Below are positions 1-11,500 of a stretch of DNA of 64,000 nt, in pieces (the stretch's first letter is position 1; the number at the start of each line of letters is the position of its first letter). The translations under genes were made by a program, and so were the position numbers. This stretch comes from Arabidopsis thaliana (Eukaryota; Streptophyta; Magnoliopsida; Brassicales; Brassicaceae), in NCBI RefSeq assembly GCF_000001735.4, contig NC_003076.8:4402001-4466000 (forward strand), in the 5' to 3' direction. The notes beneath the pieces are model-generated. The model had not been told where the DNA came from, searched no databases, and was given only the letters and a program-made list of their open reading frames with translations.

Positions 1-364
1 GGGCAAATGTTTGTAGGTTCTGGAGTGGATGTATACAAAGGTCAGATAGTTGGGATCCACCAGAGACCCGGCGACTTGGGTCTTAATATCTGCAAGAAGA
101 AGGCAGCGACAAACATAAGATCCAACAAAGATGTAACAGGTATTTCATTTATAAATACATATATCATATATCTAAACTTGTGAAAGTTTCAAATCCCATG
201 TGCTCACAAATCTGTTCTCAATTACAGTGATTCTTGACACTCCCTTAACATATAGTCTGGACGACTGCATCGAATACATTGAAGAGGATGAGTTGGTGGA
301 GGTTACACCTTCTAGTATTAGGATGTGCAAGAATCAGAAAATGGCAAAGAAAGGCAGGCAGTAA
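1..364 (+). CDS. SVR3: Plastid TypA/BipA-type translation GTPase, C-terminal end only (partial)
   Basis: The window opens inside this gene. Two coding exons are visible, 1–139 and 228–364, joined by a GT–AG intron of 88 nt (140–227). They read GQMFVGSGVDVYKGQIVG, then NICKKKAATNIRSNKD, then the end VTPSSIRMCKNQKMAKKGRQ and a TAA stop. This is the C-terminal domain of the TypA/BipA ribosome-associated GTPases, and the wording fits the plant plastid form (SVR3, AT5G13650), which is needed for normal chloroplast translation and rRNA processing. The GTPase domain and transit peptide lie upstream of the window. Assignment to the TypA family is firm from the sequence; the SVR3 name relies on synteny with the following genes. 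Confidence 0.9.
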
Positions 365-431
365 AACCCATTTTTGCAAGCTGGGTTTGGAGGAAATTGA
401 AGAAAAGCTTCTACTAAAAAAAAATGAAAGC

Positions 432-861
432 TAGTTTCTAGTGTTATTTATAGGCTTGTTTGATTGTTATACATAGTCTTATTCTTATAGCAAAGGGTGA
501 GTCCTGATGTTATCCAATTAATGTTTTTTTGGAATATCTCCATGCCCTTTGATCATCTGATACTTAAAGCTGTACAACTTCTGAAGTTGCGCACTAGCAG
601 ATATTAAAGTGTGAATCCTTGAGCATATACTGGAAAATATAGGCTTGTTTGATAGTTTCTAGTGTTATTTATAGACTTGTTTGATTGTTATACATAGTCT
701 TATTCTTATAGCAAAGGGTGAGTCCTGATGTTATCCAATTAATGTTTTTTTGGAATATCTCCATGCCCTTTGATCATCTGATACTTAAAGCTGTACAACT
801 TCTGAAGTTGCGCACTAGCAGATATTAAAGTGTGAATCCTTGAGCATATACTGGAAAATAT
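432..861. repeat. Tandem direct duplication, 221-bp period, just downstream of SVR3
   Basis: Bases 434–640 are repeated at 655–861 with one substitution that I can see (a G in copy 1 at about 454 is an A in copy 2). The 14-nt spacer at 641–654 is itself a scrap of the unit's start (ggcttgtttgat). The arrangement is therefore unit – partial unit – unit, as expected from a recent local duplication or template switch. The repeat covers the probable 3' UTR and terminator region of SVR3, so it may duplicate polyadenylation signals. No coding frame is involved. Confidence 0.95.
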
Positions 862-1089
862 GCATTCAGAATAGTGGGCAGGACTCTCTCAATAGTGGCC
901 CTAGAATCAGGTAACTAGGTCTAGTTAGTAAGCTAGAATTGCAATAAAATATCAAAAAGGCATTTCCAATGTAATGGCTACAAGAAATCTTTTTCCATAA
1001 CAACACTAAACCGGCATGAGCAAGCTTTTTAAATTGGGAACGGGGCCATATGCTCGCAATCCAAGAGGAAATCAAACGATAAAATATGA
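862..1089. other. Unassigned spacer between duplication and LINE fragment
   Basis: I see no credible gene in these 228 bases. A minus-strand open frame runs through most of it but resembles nothing I recognise. The 5' boundary of the LINE insertion must lie here or in the first bases of the following frame. I could not find a target-site duplication matching the sequence after the LINE poly(A) tract. Confidence 0.5.
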
Positions 1090-2371
1090 ATGTTTGACTT
1101 TATATCTTATTTTGATAAAATGTGTTCAGCGTTCCTTTGGTCTGGGCCATCCTTAAACGCTAGGAAAACAAAGGTAGCGTGGTCAGTTGTGTGCACACCT
1201 AAAAGTGAAGGCGGTTTGGGGTTGAGAGCAGTAGAAGAAACAAATAAAGTTTGTATGTTAAAACTGATTTGGAGAATACTTTCGGCTAAGGGTTCTTTGT
1301 GGGTGGACTGGGTTAAAAAACACTTGCTTAGAGGTGGTTCCTTATGGGCGGTAAAAGAAACAAGTTCGAGAGGGTCGTGGATATGGAAGAAGCTGCTGAA
1401 GTATCGAGACAAAGCAAAATGTTTTCATAAGGTGGATGTAAGAAACGGTGAGTCAACGTCATTTTGGTATGACTCATGGTCCTCTTTAGGCTGCCTATAT
1501 GATAAATTTGGAGAGAGAGGTTGCATCGATATGGGGATCCCAAAAGATAGTACATTAAGTTCAGCTATAATGACAACCAGGAGAAGAAAGCACCGACAAC
1601 CTTTGTTAAACGCAGTGGAAACTGAGATACAAAAGCAGAAACAGAGCCGCATAGTAACAGAGCGAGACGTTGCGCTATGGAAGGGGAAAGAAGATGGTTT
1701 TCATCCAACGTTCCTCTCGAAAGAAACATGGTCCCAGATCAGAAACACACAACCGGAGATGCAAGGCTACAGGGGGATTTGGTTCTCAAATGCGACTCCA
1801 AAATATGCTCTTCTTACTTGGTTGATGGTCAGGAATAGAATAGCAACAGGGGAGAAAATGGGGCTGTGGAATCAAAACACAGACACTAGCTGCATTTTCT
1901 GCAAAAATCCAAACGAAACAAGAGAGCATCTATTCTTTCAATGCGTGTACACGAGGAAGGTATGGAATGGTCTCATAAAAGGGTTGCTTCTGGACAAATA
2001 CTCGGACAGATGGCAAGACATTATTCTGATGCTTACAAGGAAAGATTTTGACACCACGAAGAGCTTTATCCTTGGATATGTTCTGCAGAATTCTATTCAC
2101 TCGATATGGCGGGAAAGGGATGATAGAAGACATGGAGAAGACCCATCAAATGAGGAGAGACTTATCAAGTTTATCGACAAAAATATTAGGAACCGTTTGA
2201 GCACTCTAAGAAGAGGAGATGAAGAGAAGTATGTGAATGGAATCCAAGTGTGGTTTGGATCAAGAAGAACATTTTAGAGTTCTTTGAAATTTTTAAAACA
2301 AGTTTACATGTATATGTATAAACGTTTATTTTTCTTTTGAATATAATTTAACATTAGATTCAAAAAAAAAA
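1090..2371 (+). mobile_element. 5'-truncated LINE (non-LTR retrotransposon), C-terminal RT region with zf-RVT domain and poly(A)
   Basis: A 395-codon open frame (1090–2277) carries hallmarks of the C-terminal third of plant LINE ORF2. Near the start are KMCSAFLWSG and SEGGLGLRAVEE; in the middle is ESTSFWYDSW; then comes the zf-RVT zinc-binding region, with ALLTWLMVRNRIATGE and the Cys/His cluster CIFCKNPNETREHLFFQC. The endonuclease domain and the catalytic RT core (YxDD) are absent, so this is a dead 5'-truncated copy. An in-frame stop lies directly upstream of the ATG at 1090. The 3' tail ends in ten A residues (2362–2371), which fits a LINE end. The frame has no stops or shifts, suggesting a fairly young insertion. 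It may be annotated elsewhere as a pseudogene or RNase H-like/zf-RVT gene. Confidence 0.88.
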
Positions 2372-2934
2372 GTATATATATATATATATATATTCAAAAT
2401 ATTATTTATTGTATAAGAATTGAGAAGTGTTGCTATTATTGTTTTTAATGAAGAATTTAATATTTATTAAGTATAATAGTGCTATATAATAGTATAATAA
2501 TAAGTTCGGTAGATAATCATTATGTAAATTTAAATTGTGGGACAAAATAATGCTTAATTAATCAGTTAATCCGCCGGATTCATACCAAAGAAAAAGATGA
2601 TCAATTTTCGAAAAAAACAGTGCCAAAATTCGACTGTTACACCAAATCAAGGACTGAGTGTATGAGACTCACAATGATCTTAAAACTTTGAGGTTTACTG
2701 TTAACTATTCGAGTATCTTGGAGTCCTCTTTTCACTCTTACCTAAACCTCAATCCCCTCTCTCACTTCTCTCGCTTCGAATTCTGTGACTTGTTAGTTTT
2801 CACCCTAAAAATCCCAATCTCCTGGTTGGATTCTGGGTTTTGACTTCGACGTTGCTCAATCTGACGCCGCGTTCGAGCTACTGAAGTAGCTAACATCAAC
2901 TTTTAAGAACATCGCTGCGATCTCACTCCCAGGG
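2372..2934. other. Intergenic: (TA)n tract, promoter and 5' leader of the TDBD gene
   Basis: Immediately after the LINE poly(A) is an alternating TA run at about 2373–2393. The rest is AT-rich promoter grading into a pyrimidine-rich probable 5' UTR from about 2700 (for example ccctctctcacttctctcgc). A short frame at 2658–2843 looks like leader sequence rather than a gene. Confidence 0.5.
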
Positions 2935-3113
2935 ATGCAAATCCAAGGTAAGCGCCATGATTTAGTGATTTTAGGGTTCCACTATTTCCCCATTCAGGAC
3001 GAGCTACTGTCCCTTGCCTAGTTTACCTATCTATAAGTTTGTTTTCATGCCTTCAAAGTCTCACAGTTTTTGGTCTATGGTTGGTTCTGACAGATGATGA
3101 GAAAAGATATTAG
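2935..3113 (+). promoter_or_regulatory. Spliced uORF overlapping the main start codon of the TDBD gene
   Basis: An ATG at 2935 in the leader exon is followed after 13 nt by a strong donor (2948, AAG|GTAAGC). Splicing to the acceptor at 3093/3094 gives the peptide MQIQDDEKRY and then TAG at 3111–3113. This frame overlaps the main ATG (3094), which is the first three bases of the acceptor exon, in a different frame. Scanning ribosomes that use 2935 would pass the main start, so it should lower translation unless bypassed. The splice pair is inferred from consensus only. Confidence 0.55.
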
Positions 3114-4983
3114 CAGAAAGGATATAATTGAGGAGATTCCATATTCTGGTTCTTCGAGAATGGAATTAAAGCGGAGTCATCATCAGTGGTTGACAGAAGA
3201 GTCTAGCTCAGAACTATTCAGTAATAAGAGACAACAAGTGGTAGAGATTGATGCTCATATGAATTTATCTCCATGGGACACTTCTCTTGTGCCCTCACAC
3301 TTCACTGATTGCTTATTCGATGATCCTGCCATTGCGCATACATCACATCTTCTCCGTAATGGTCGAAATTATACTGAGGAGCAATGCAATCCTGTTTCAT
3401 CTTTTGGTTTGCCACTGGCTCATCACGGGAGCTCTTTTAATCTTGACACCATTAATAAAGTTAGCAACGTGCCCGAGTTCATGGTTCAGCTTTATGGTCA
3501 GGGAATTTCAACATCATTTGAAACGGCTCCTTCTTTTAATAGTGGTCAAGAGAGTACTACGCTATCCTTTGGCCAAACCTTCAGTAATACTGACAGGAGC
3601 TTCATCTTGCCAGGGCAGTTCGCTAGCAAAACAGATGGAAATTTCATTCGAAACTTCAATAATGAAGGTGTTGGTGTCGTACCGATTGGTGATTATTATG
3701 ACAAAGGAGATGAAAATGTCCTGTCAACATTTCATCCGTTGGAGAAAGGAGTAGAAAACTTTCTATCGATGGGTCAGTCTCTTCAAAAGGCTGATTGTAA
3801 TATCTTCTCAGTGAGTTCCTCCTATAATAAGGGACAGGAGAACTTTATGCCTCTTCTCTCTTGTGAACAAGTACCTGAATACGATTTCATGACCGAATCT
3901 AACTATCACAATGAAAATGCCAATGCGTTGTCAGCGGGACAGTCCTCATTTACGGAAGGCGGTGAGATGACATTTATGGTTTCTAGCCAAGAGAGAGCAG
4001 GTCAAAGCAATGATCAAATCAGGCGCGAGGATGATAGAAGCGAGACCCTATCTTTTGGAGATTGTCAGAAAGAAACCGCAATGGGATCATCAGTCCGTGT
4101 TAGTAACAATTATGAGAACTTCAGCCATGACCCTGCAATTACTAAAGATCCTCTTCATATCGAAGCAGAGGAAAATATGTCTTTTGAATGTAGAAATCCC
4201 CCTTATGCTAGTCCTAGAGTTGATACCTTGCTGGTGCCCAAAATTAAAGATACAAAGACAGCTAAGAAGGGTTCTACAAACACATTTCCTTCAAATGTTA
4301 AGTCCTTGTTGTCAACAGGAATCTTTGATGGAGTTACTGTGAAGTACTATTCGTGGTCACGTGAGGTCAGTTTGTTTGTTTTTTACCTGTCCTGAGAAGG
4401 AACCTTTCACCTTTACTCTTCTGTGTGCTGAAACATTATTTAGCAGAGAAATCTCAAAGGGATGATAAAGGGGACTGGGTATCTATGTGGTTGCGGCAAC
4501 TGTAAACTTAATAAAGTAAGCAACCTGATATAAATGGTTTTAGTAATTCACTGGCAGGTCTGTTTGATACAAATCTATGTCATCTGTTTGTTTTCCAACT
4601 GAATTCTGCAACAGGTTCTCAATGCGTATGAATTCGAGCAGCATGCTAATTGCAAGACAAAGCACCCAAATAACCACATATACTTTGAAAATGGAAAGAC
4701 CATTTATGGCGTTGTTCAAGAACTGAAGAATACACCTCAGGAGAAGTTGTTTGATGCTATTCAAAATGTTACAGGATCTGACATCAACCATAAGAATTTC
4801 AACACATGGAAAGGTAGTAGAGCAACATAGAAACTTTTATAGGATATAGCCGCTTAGAGCATGACAACAAGATACAAAAGCCAATCATTGTTCTAATTTT
4901 GTCTCTTTTCAGCTTCATATCACGTTGCTAGACTTGAACTTCAGCGTATCTATGGGAAGGATGATGTCACTTTGGCATCTTGA
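3094..4983 (+). CDS. TDBD (Tify-domain-binding-domain) protein, function unknown
   Basis: The gene has four coding exons: 3094–4365, 4447–4515, 4615–4813 and 4913–4983, giving 536 aa (matches AT5G13660 by synteny). Residues 1–390 are low-complexity and acidic, with a run of degenerate 14–18-residue repeats at about 147–255. Residues about 400–500 form a TDBD: NVKSLLSTGIFDGVTVKYYS, then GTGYLCGCGNCK, then FEQHANCKTKHPNNHIYFEN. In other plant proteins the same domain sits beside PHD fingers and acetyltransferase domains in chromatin regulators such as IDM1; here no PHD is present. A nuclear role in protein–protein contacts is inference. The start at 3094 is the first in-frame ATG after the leader intron, followed at once by a second ATG. 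Confidence 0.85.
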
Positions 4984-5204
4984 GAAGACGAGTTATCAAC
5001 TGGCAGGCTTTTTGTCGTAAGTGAAGTCTGGGTGAAGTCTAGGTCTCTTACTAAAGTATATAATCTACTGCAAGAACTCCAAGTTCTTAGCTTTTATGAG
5101 ACTTAATGTAGCGCATTGCTTGCTCTTATTCTGGCAAACCAATACTATCAAAAATGTTTTTTTGCGATATATAGAGATCCTGGAACAGAATCGGCATCTT
5201 AGAC

Positions 5205-6955
5205 TCACTCTTGAGACCGAGCTGCTGCCTTCGGGATCATTAAATGGTAACTGATAGATACTACTTGGTTATTATCAGGCGTCGGAACCTTCTGTTGGTC
5301 AATCTTTACCACAGTCTCTGCGCATCCAGCGTTTGGTTGAAGCATCCCTCCTTTGTCCTTGCTTTTACCCCATAATACCAAATATATCCCAATGACAATG
5401 ACAACTGACCCAATAACCCTACAAATTTAGAAGCTCATTTAGTGAAAATCAATTTTTCTAACTTTGGATACAACAGTAGTCTTAGATCAAGGTTATTATT
5501 ACCTTCCTACGTACACTTTTTCCAAGAAAACAAAGGTGCTCAGAATAGCAACGAGAACCATGCTGAGCGGGTTAAACGCGCTCACAAACACAGGCCCTCT
5601 CTCCTTTGACGCCCATCCAATAACATAGTATGCTAACCCTGAGACTAGTCCCTGTAGTACAATCAACAATACTTCTTCTCTCAGCAAAACATACACACAA
5701 ACTGGAAAATGTAGGAACAGATTACAAGAATTGTTGTACTCCGTAGATTGAAGCTAAAAGCGTCACGTCCGGGTTGATTTTCCAGACCGACATGTTTTTC
5801 CTTTCCCATATCAATCCCATAACAGTAGCCTCCAACATCCCCATAATGCACATAAGAGCTGTTAGCGAGAGCTCAGCTTTATATTGAGCCAGAATCTTTG
5901 CCTGAGAAAAACATAAAGTCCTCTGTAACCATAAGTACTCTGTGATATCACATTTTTGTTCACTAGAGATATATTCTCAATGTTTTATCTCGAGAAATAT
6001 GTTAAGCTTTAGTAAAACTGGTGGAAAACTTCTGGCTTTAGGTTAGCTACCAAGATTCATGAACATGGAAGCGGGAATGGATCATACCTGTAAAATGATG
6101 TAACATGACCAACTGAAGCAGCTTGCTACAAGCATAATTGATCCTCTTGCTATATCCGCCTGCTTTGGAATCCTCATAGCGTGTGTGTGCCCATTAAGAC
6201 CCCTTGAGTTGCTTGTCCAAGGCAGCTCAATGACATTCCCTTTCACGAATGTCATGAGCATTGCTCCCCCAATAGCCACCATGGTTCCCACCAGCTTTGC
6301 CTGGCTGTGGCGTCTTTCGATTGTCACCTTCTCGAGCCTTTCAAGAAACAGAAACCGAGTCAAATTGTTTCAGTACTGCAATGATGTGTGCATCAGCAAA
6401 TAATATCGGTCTAGAGAGTGAGAGAGTTACTTGAAAACGCAGGCCATTATGAATGTCATAGCAGGAAGAGCATTGCACAAAGCTGATGTGAATGTGGCAG
6501 TGGTAAGTTTCATCCCTGAGTAGTACAGGTTTTGTTCGACCACAGGCCTGTGTTTAATCATTTAAATCAAGTTACAACAGACTATCATTGTGCATCAGAA
6601 ATGATTTAAACAAACTCTTACTCAAATAAACTAAGGATGGCTATTTGTAACAAAATCTTGAAGGTCAACTTTGGTCTTGTGTTCCTGCATTTGGAGCAAA
6701 AGGAACCATTATTTTAACCTCAAAGTGTATGTTTTTGTGTTACAGGCCTTGCATGGACCGGAAGAAGAAAAGAAACCTCTCGAGGATGAGAGCGAAAGGC
6801 GTAATGAGAGCGGAAGCAACTGCCATTCGGTAAGCAACTAAGACGTGAGGGCTCATTCCCTTGTTCAAAGCTAATTTTGCTACTATAGACATCAAAGCGT
6901 ACAAACATTGTATGAAAACAATGGCTATGAATGGCCTTGCTCTCTCAAACTTCAT
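5205..6955 (-). CDS. UMAMIT15: UMAMIT/WAT1-related (nodulin MtN21-like) EamA amino-acid transporter
   Basis: Seven minus-strand exons (6955–6777, 6684–6622, 6547–6431, 6337–6088, 5901–5740, 5651–5503, 5418–5205) give 377 aa, a normal UMAMIT length. The protein is mostly membrane segments. It opens with RARPFIAIVFIQCLYALMSI and continues with HVLVAYRMAVASALITPFAL, the classic first EamA half. The second half contains SGLAYYVIGWASKERGPVFV and AFNPLSMVLVAILSTFVFLE, ending in a hydrophilic tail. The family moves amino acids or related compounds across plasma membrane or tonoplast, usually bidirectionally. Substrate cannot be told from sequence. The UMAMIT15 name (AT5G13670) is from memory and less certain than the family. 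Its 3' end faces that of the TDBD gene, with 221 bp between the stop codons. Confidence 0.9.
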
Positions 6956-8521
6956 TCTGCATATATAAAACCTTTCTCTTGGTTAGAAAAGAGTAGTGTT
7001 TGGTTTGTTATATGGAAAAGAAAAGAAAAAACAAAGTTAAATATATGCGTGTGTATTATTTATACATAGATTCAGTTTTGAAGCCTCATAACGTTTTCAT
7101 GTGTTCAGAAGTAAAAAGCATTGTGTTGAAGTGCAAGGAATTTAAGACATTTGCCTAAAAAAGAGGAAAGAAAAAGAGCACTAAACTCGTGTTTTAAGGG
7201 GTAAACATTTCTTGATTGGTTGGGTGCTGATTCTCATAGACCTCTTTTATTAATTTTTTTGTCAACATACCCACTTTTATTATTATTAATTTGGCAGTTT
7301 CAAGTACTTTACTCACTAGCTTCCGCTCATTATATGACCTTTGTTTTTTATTTTATTTTATTCGTCACATATTTTGTTAATCGTCTAAACCGATCTACAT
7401 ATGAGTCACTTCACTTTATCAACTGCTTCTAATGGATTTTTCTCTATTATATAAAACATTACTATCTCGATAGGATATAGGGACCTAACATATACAAACT
7501 GCATAATGAAACCATTTTACGTCACAAAGCAAAACAAGAAACTGAGACAAACTAATATGAAGTGGATAACCAAAATGATTTGCAACACACAACATATATT
7601 ACAAAACAAAAGTATGGTTATTTGAAAATACATATATGGTTTCTTCACCCCTCCTCGAGTGACAGCAATAAGTTTCATAGAAATATATTATAAACCTACT
7701 TTGAACTCTTATATAAATATATCCTCGGCTCATCACATTTATCATATTTATTTTAGTTGTACCAGCACATAAACAGACCATGTTGTTTGACACCTACAAA
7801 AAATAACACACCACGTTACGTACATGCGTATCAACGATGACATGCGGTTGATTGATTATGGATGATGCTGTTTGATGAACAGTACTATTGGAGTTCGATT
7901 TTTTGTTGTGAATCATGGAGTTGACCATGGTCCATTTGCGGAGACTCTTATTTGAGAAAAGGAGTGGCGACTAGTAAAACAAATGACACGTCTTGGGTCT
8001 TCTTCTTCTTTTTTTGTTTGTTGATAAAGATCTTGGGTCTTCTATGCAAGAGATAAGAAGCCTTTTTGTCCTTTTTAGTTTTTAATATACCGTTTCACTT
8101 ACTTTAGGCTGGTTTATGCACTGCATCGGTGGTATGATTGCTTTGTTTCTTTTGTCTCTTTCTTTCTTTTGTGTTAATATCTAGGCGATCTAAACCTTTC
8201 ACTAGCCTAAGTGTTTATTTAATAGAAAAATAATTTCACTTTTAAAATAATGGTGCTACTGGTTTGCCATTGTGGTTAAAGGATTCTGTTGAGTCGAAAC
8301 GACATGTGAGCTCTGTGTAACGGACATCTCGTCATTTTTTACTTGTTGTGGTTAAAGGTTCCTTTTGAATCGGAATGTAAGCATTAGCAATGAACAAAAA
8401 TGTAGCAGATGCACCTTAATCTCATAGTACAGTAACAATAGGAAAGATACAAAACGGTAGAGGAAGGTTTTGATGTTTAAAAAGCACAAGCTTATTCAGT
8501 CAAAAACAGATGTAGAGATTT
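6956..8521. other. Intergenic, UMAMIT promoter side and ELP1 3' flank
   Basis: This is AT-rich sequence with only short chance frames. The first few hundred bases are the likely UMAMIT promoter and leader; the last about 100 are ELP1 3' UTR. A weak direct repeat around tgtggttaaagg occurs at about 8271 and 8347 with similar but diverged flanks. I see no RNA gene. Confidence 0.5.
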
Positions 8522-11500
8522 TCATGGGCTTATGAAGACCTTAAGCATCCAGCTAAAGGCATCTGAATCTCGTGCTGTGGATCTCGTCTTCTGAGCGTAA
8601 CGTTCAAAGCAATAAACTTCTTCATCTACGCTCTCGCTGGACACTGTATCGTGTGCTAGCTCTACAGCTGCTACTTGGGAGACCTGGAAATTCTCTGCAG
8701 TCTGTTGCAACTTCTGTGCAGACTCCATTTCACCAAGTGTTACCAGACATATCAACAACGACTTCAGCTCTCGCTTTCCTCCATCGGTCATACGCATACC
8801 TTTCAAATGATCAACAAGAGCCATCTCCTCACCCGCACTGCATTTTTACCCCAAATTCATTTACATTTTTGCTCATCATTGGTACCTATCAATTTGCATA
8901 AGAGATGTCTATATATATACCTGCCAGCACGGATTTTCCCACTCTTTCTCTGGCGCCTCAAATCTCTTGCCCTGCTAGTAGCGTTGCTTGAGCTGACTGA
9001 AGCAGCAGAACCTCTCCTTGTCCTGGAATAATAGCATAGAGGAAACAAGAACTTGTAAGTTAAGGTCCAAACTAGTTAGTAACTGTTTCCCTATTTAACC
9101 CACAAAACAACTACATTATAGAGAAATTGATTCCTGAGAAAAGTCTTCATTCTCTACCCAATGCCCTACAACTTTTACGTTACGACTTGTCAACACGCTT
9201 GTCCCTTCAAATGCTTAATCAAAACCAAAGAAAATGCAGAACGTGCCTAAATCTCCTTTTGAATCGTCAGCTCTCAACTAGCAGGCTAAACAATCATGCA
9301 CTAAAGTCCCACCCGGAAACTTATCACTTTACCAATACAAAATTATATATGTTGGAATGTTCATGCATATAATCAGATGCTGGTTAATCGAGGAGGAGAC
9401 AATCAGAAAACATGTTGAAGTCATGAGACAAAAAAAACGAACATGAGCTCCTGTTTCTAAAAACGATCAATACCTAATTCAGCTCTGTTTTAGATTGAAA
9501 TCTGTAAGATCAGCTGAGAAAAATTCCACATAAATAAAGACTGCGAGAGTAAGACAAATGCAAGGATGTACCCCAAAGTATAGGCGCTCATTCCACTCAG
9601 GTTGCTACTTGCTTCTGAAGCTGTGTCATCGTCAAGATCAACAACAGATCGTTCCTCGGATTTGAGCTTTGCTGCAAGCAATAATCGTCTCTGCCGGACA
9701 GCTAGATAGCGAGTCAAATATTTTCCTACCTTTTCTATTGATTCTTTGAATTCACTTACTAGACCACTAGCACACTCCAAAGCAGAACTTTTCACCACTG
9801 AGATTCTATCATCTGCTGTATGCAAAAATGCAACCCTTAAAGCCTCTTCCCATTCCCTCGCATTGATAAGCAAACTAATTCCACCGCTTATATCGCTGCA
9901 ATACTCAAGCGCTATTTTTGCTGCTTCCGCTGGTTTCCCAAGAGCATTGACCTCTTCACAGAGTTCATATGCCAATTTCAAGATCTCATCTTTACCTAAT
10001 TTCATTAGCGCCCCCACTCGGAGTACCCCACTCCAGTCACCACATTCACGATATGCCTTTGAAGCCTTTTCCAGTTTACAGCAACATAGGTATGTAGTAG
10101 CAGCATCCTCAAAACGTTTTTCATCAATGAGGTGATCTGCCCAAGCCTCTAGAACAACTAGTTTCTTCTCAGGATCAGTAATTAGCAGGAGGCCCAGAGG
10201 GAAAAGTTGAGGGTTTTTCTTTATTAAGTTCATGCAATCAGGAAAGTAGCCAACCCCTGCTGATACAATGTTCCTAAGAGCACTATCAAAACGCTGCAAT
10301 TTAATGTCAATCTTGAAATGCATCAGGGATTCGGGCATTTTTTCCAGCTCCTGGAGATAAGGTAAAAATTCTTTTGGATCACGCTGGGAATTGAGTGCCA
10401 CAATAGCTGCAAGGTTCAGATCATAAAGACCTAAGGCAGCTTCAAAGACAGCCTCAGAATCCAATAACCACAGAAGATGTTTCAAGGCTTCTTCTGCAGA
10501 TGGACAAGACTTTTTCCTTATATCATCAGAAGAGTTTAGCAACTCCATTTCACGAACAGATTTTATCCTCAAAAGAGATTCTTCGATAGCTGGTGGATCA
10601 CTTCGGGCAAGAGTGGTCAAAATACAGAGTTCCCTTGATGGACTTTCTGGGATATGTTCTTCAAGGGCCTTCCTAATTGCCTGTAGAACTGATGATACTT
10701 TGTTACTGCAACTATCTTTCACACGAAAAACCTCGTCTCCCTTTTTGGAAAAGGAAAACTTTTTGTACAGCGTTTCTGTAACATCTTCATTCTTCATGGC
10801 ACAAACAAATTCTGTAACATGGTTCAAATTGTTTACTTGCTCAACAAATGCTACGGCTGACTGTAGAAATGCCTGCCACCCATATAGATCCACGATAACA
10901 TTAAAGTCGATTCTATGACGCCTTACCAAGTTAAATGCATCTTTGAACCGTTGCTGAGCTAACGCATTCGTAATGGAAGAGAGGACCAGCTTTCTGGGAT
11001 ATATGCATTCGAGATTCCCCCGCATAGTTTGTAATATCACAGCAGCTTCATCTCCATTGAGGACTCCTATCACTTTTGCACCTCTTTCCCAAATATTAAC
11101 ATAGCTCATATTTTCCTCGTCTCGCCTTCTACCATCAATAACAAAGAACACATTTCCAAGTGCCACATCTCCATTCAGTACATCCTTGGTATCGACAATA
11201 AAGAGAAAATCCTGTTTGGTCAAAATAATCAGATGGGTAACTACTTCATTGGCCAACTCTGAATAAAATGAGAAACTGCTACAGTTATTACATAGGTTCT
11301 TCCCGTTGATGGACAGTCTACCCATATCATCAAGCCCACATATCAAGGGTTTATGCACCCCACTAGCATCAACCTGTGCCACCCTCACCCAAGGACAAGT
11401 CGATGGAAAACATACACTATCATCACTACTACGAGTTTCCATAATTTCTGACCTTGACGCATATCCAAGCACTTTCCCACCCTCAAACTCCACAAAGGCT

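Noticed and set aside
866..1075. Minus-strand frame next to the LINE, considered as part of the element or a separate gene
   Set aside because: Opposite strand to the LINE ORF and no RT motif; treated as unassigned spacer.
9127..9372. Plus-strand 81-codon frame inside ELP1 intron 3
   Set aside because: No recognisable motifs, antisense within an intron, length within chance expectation.
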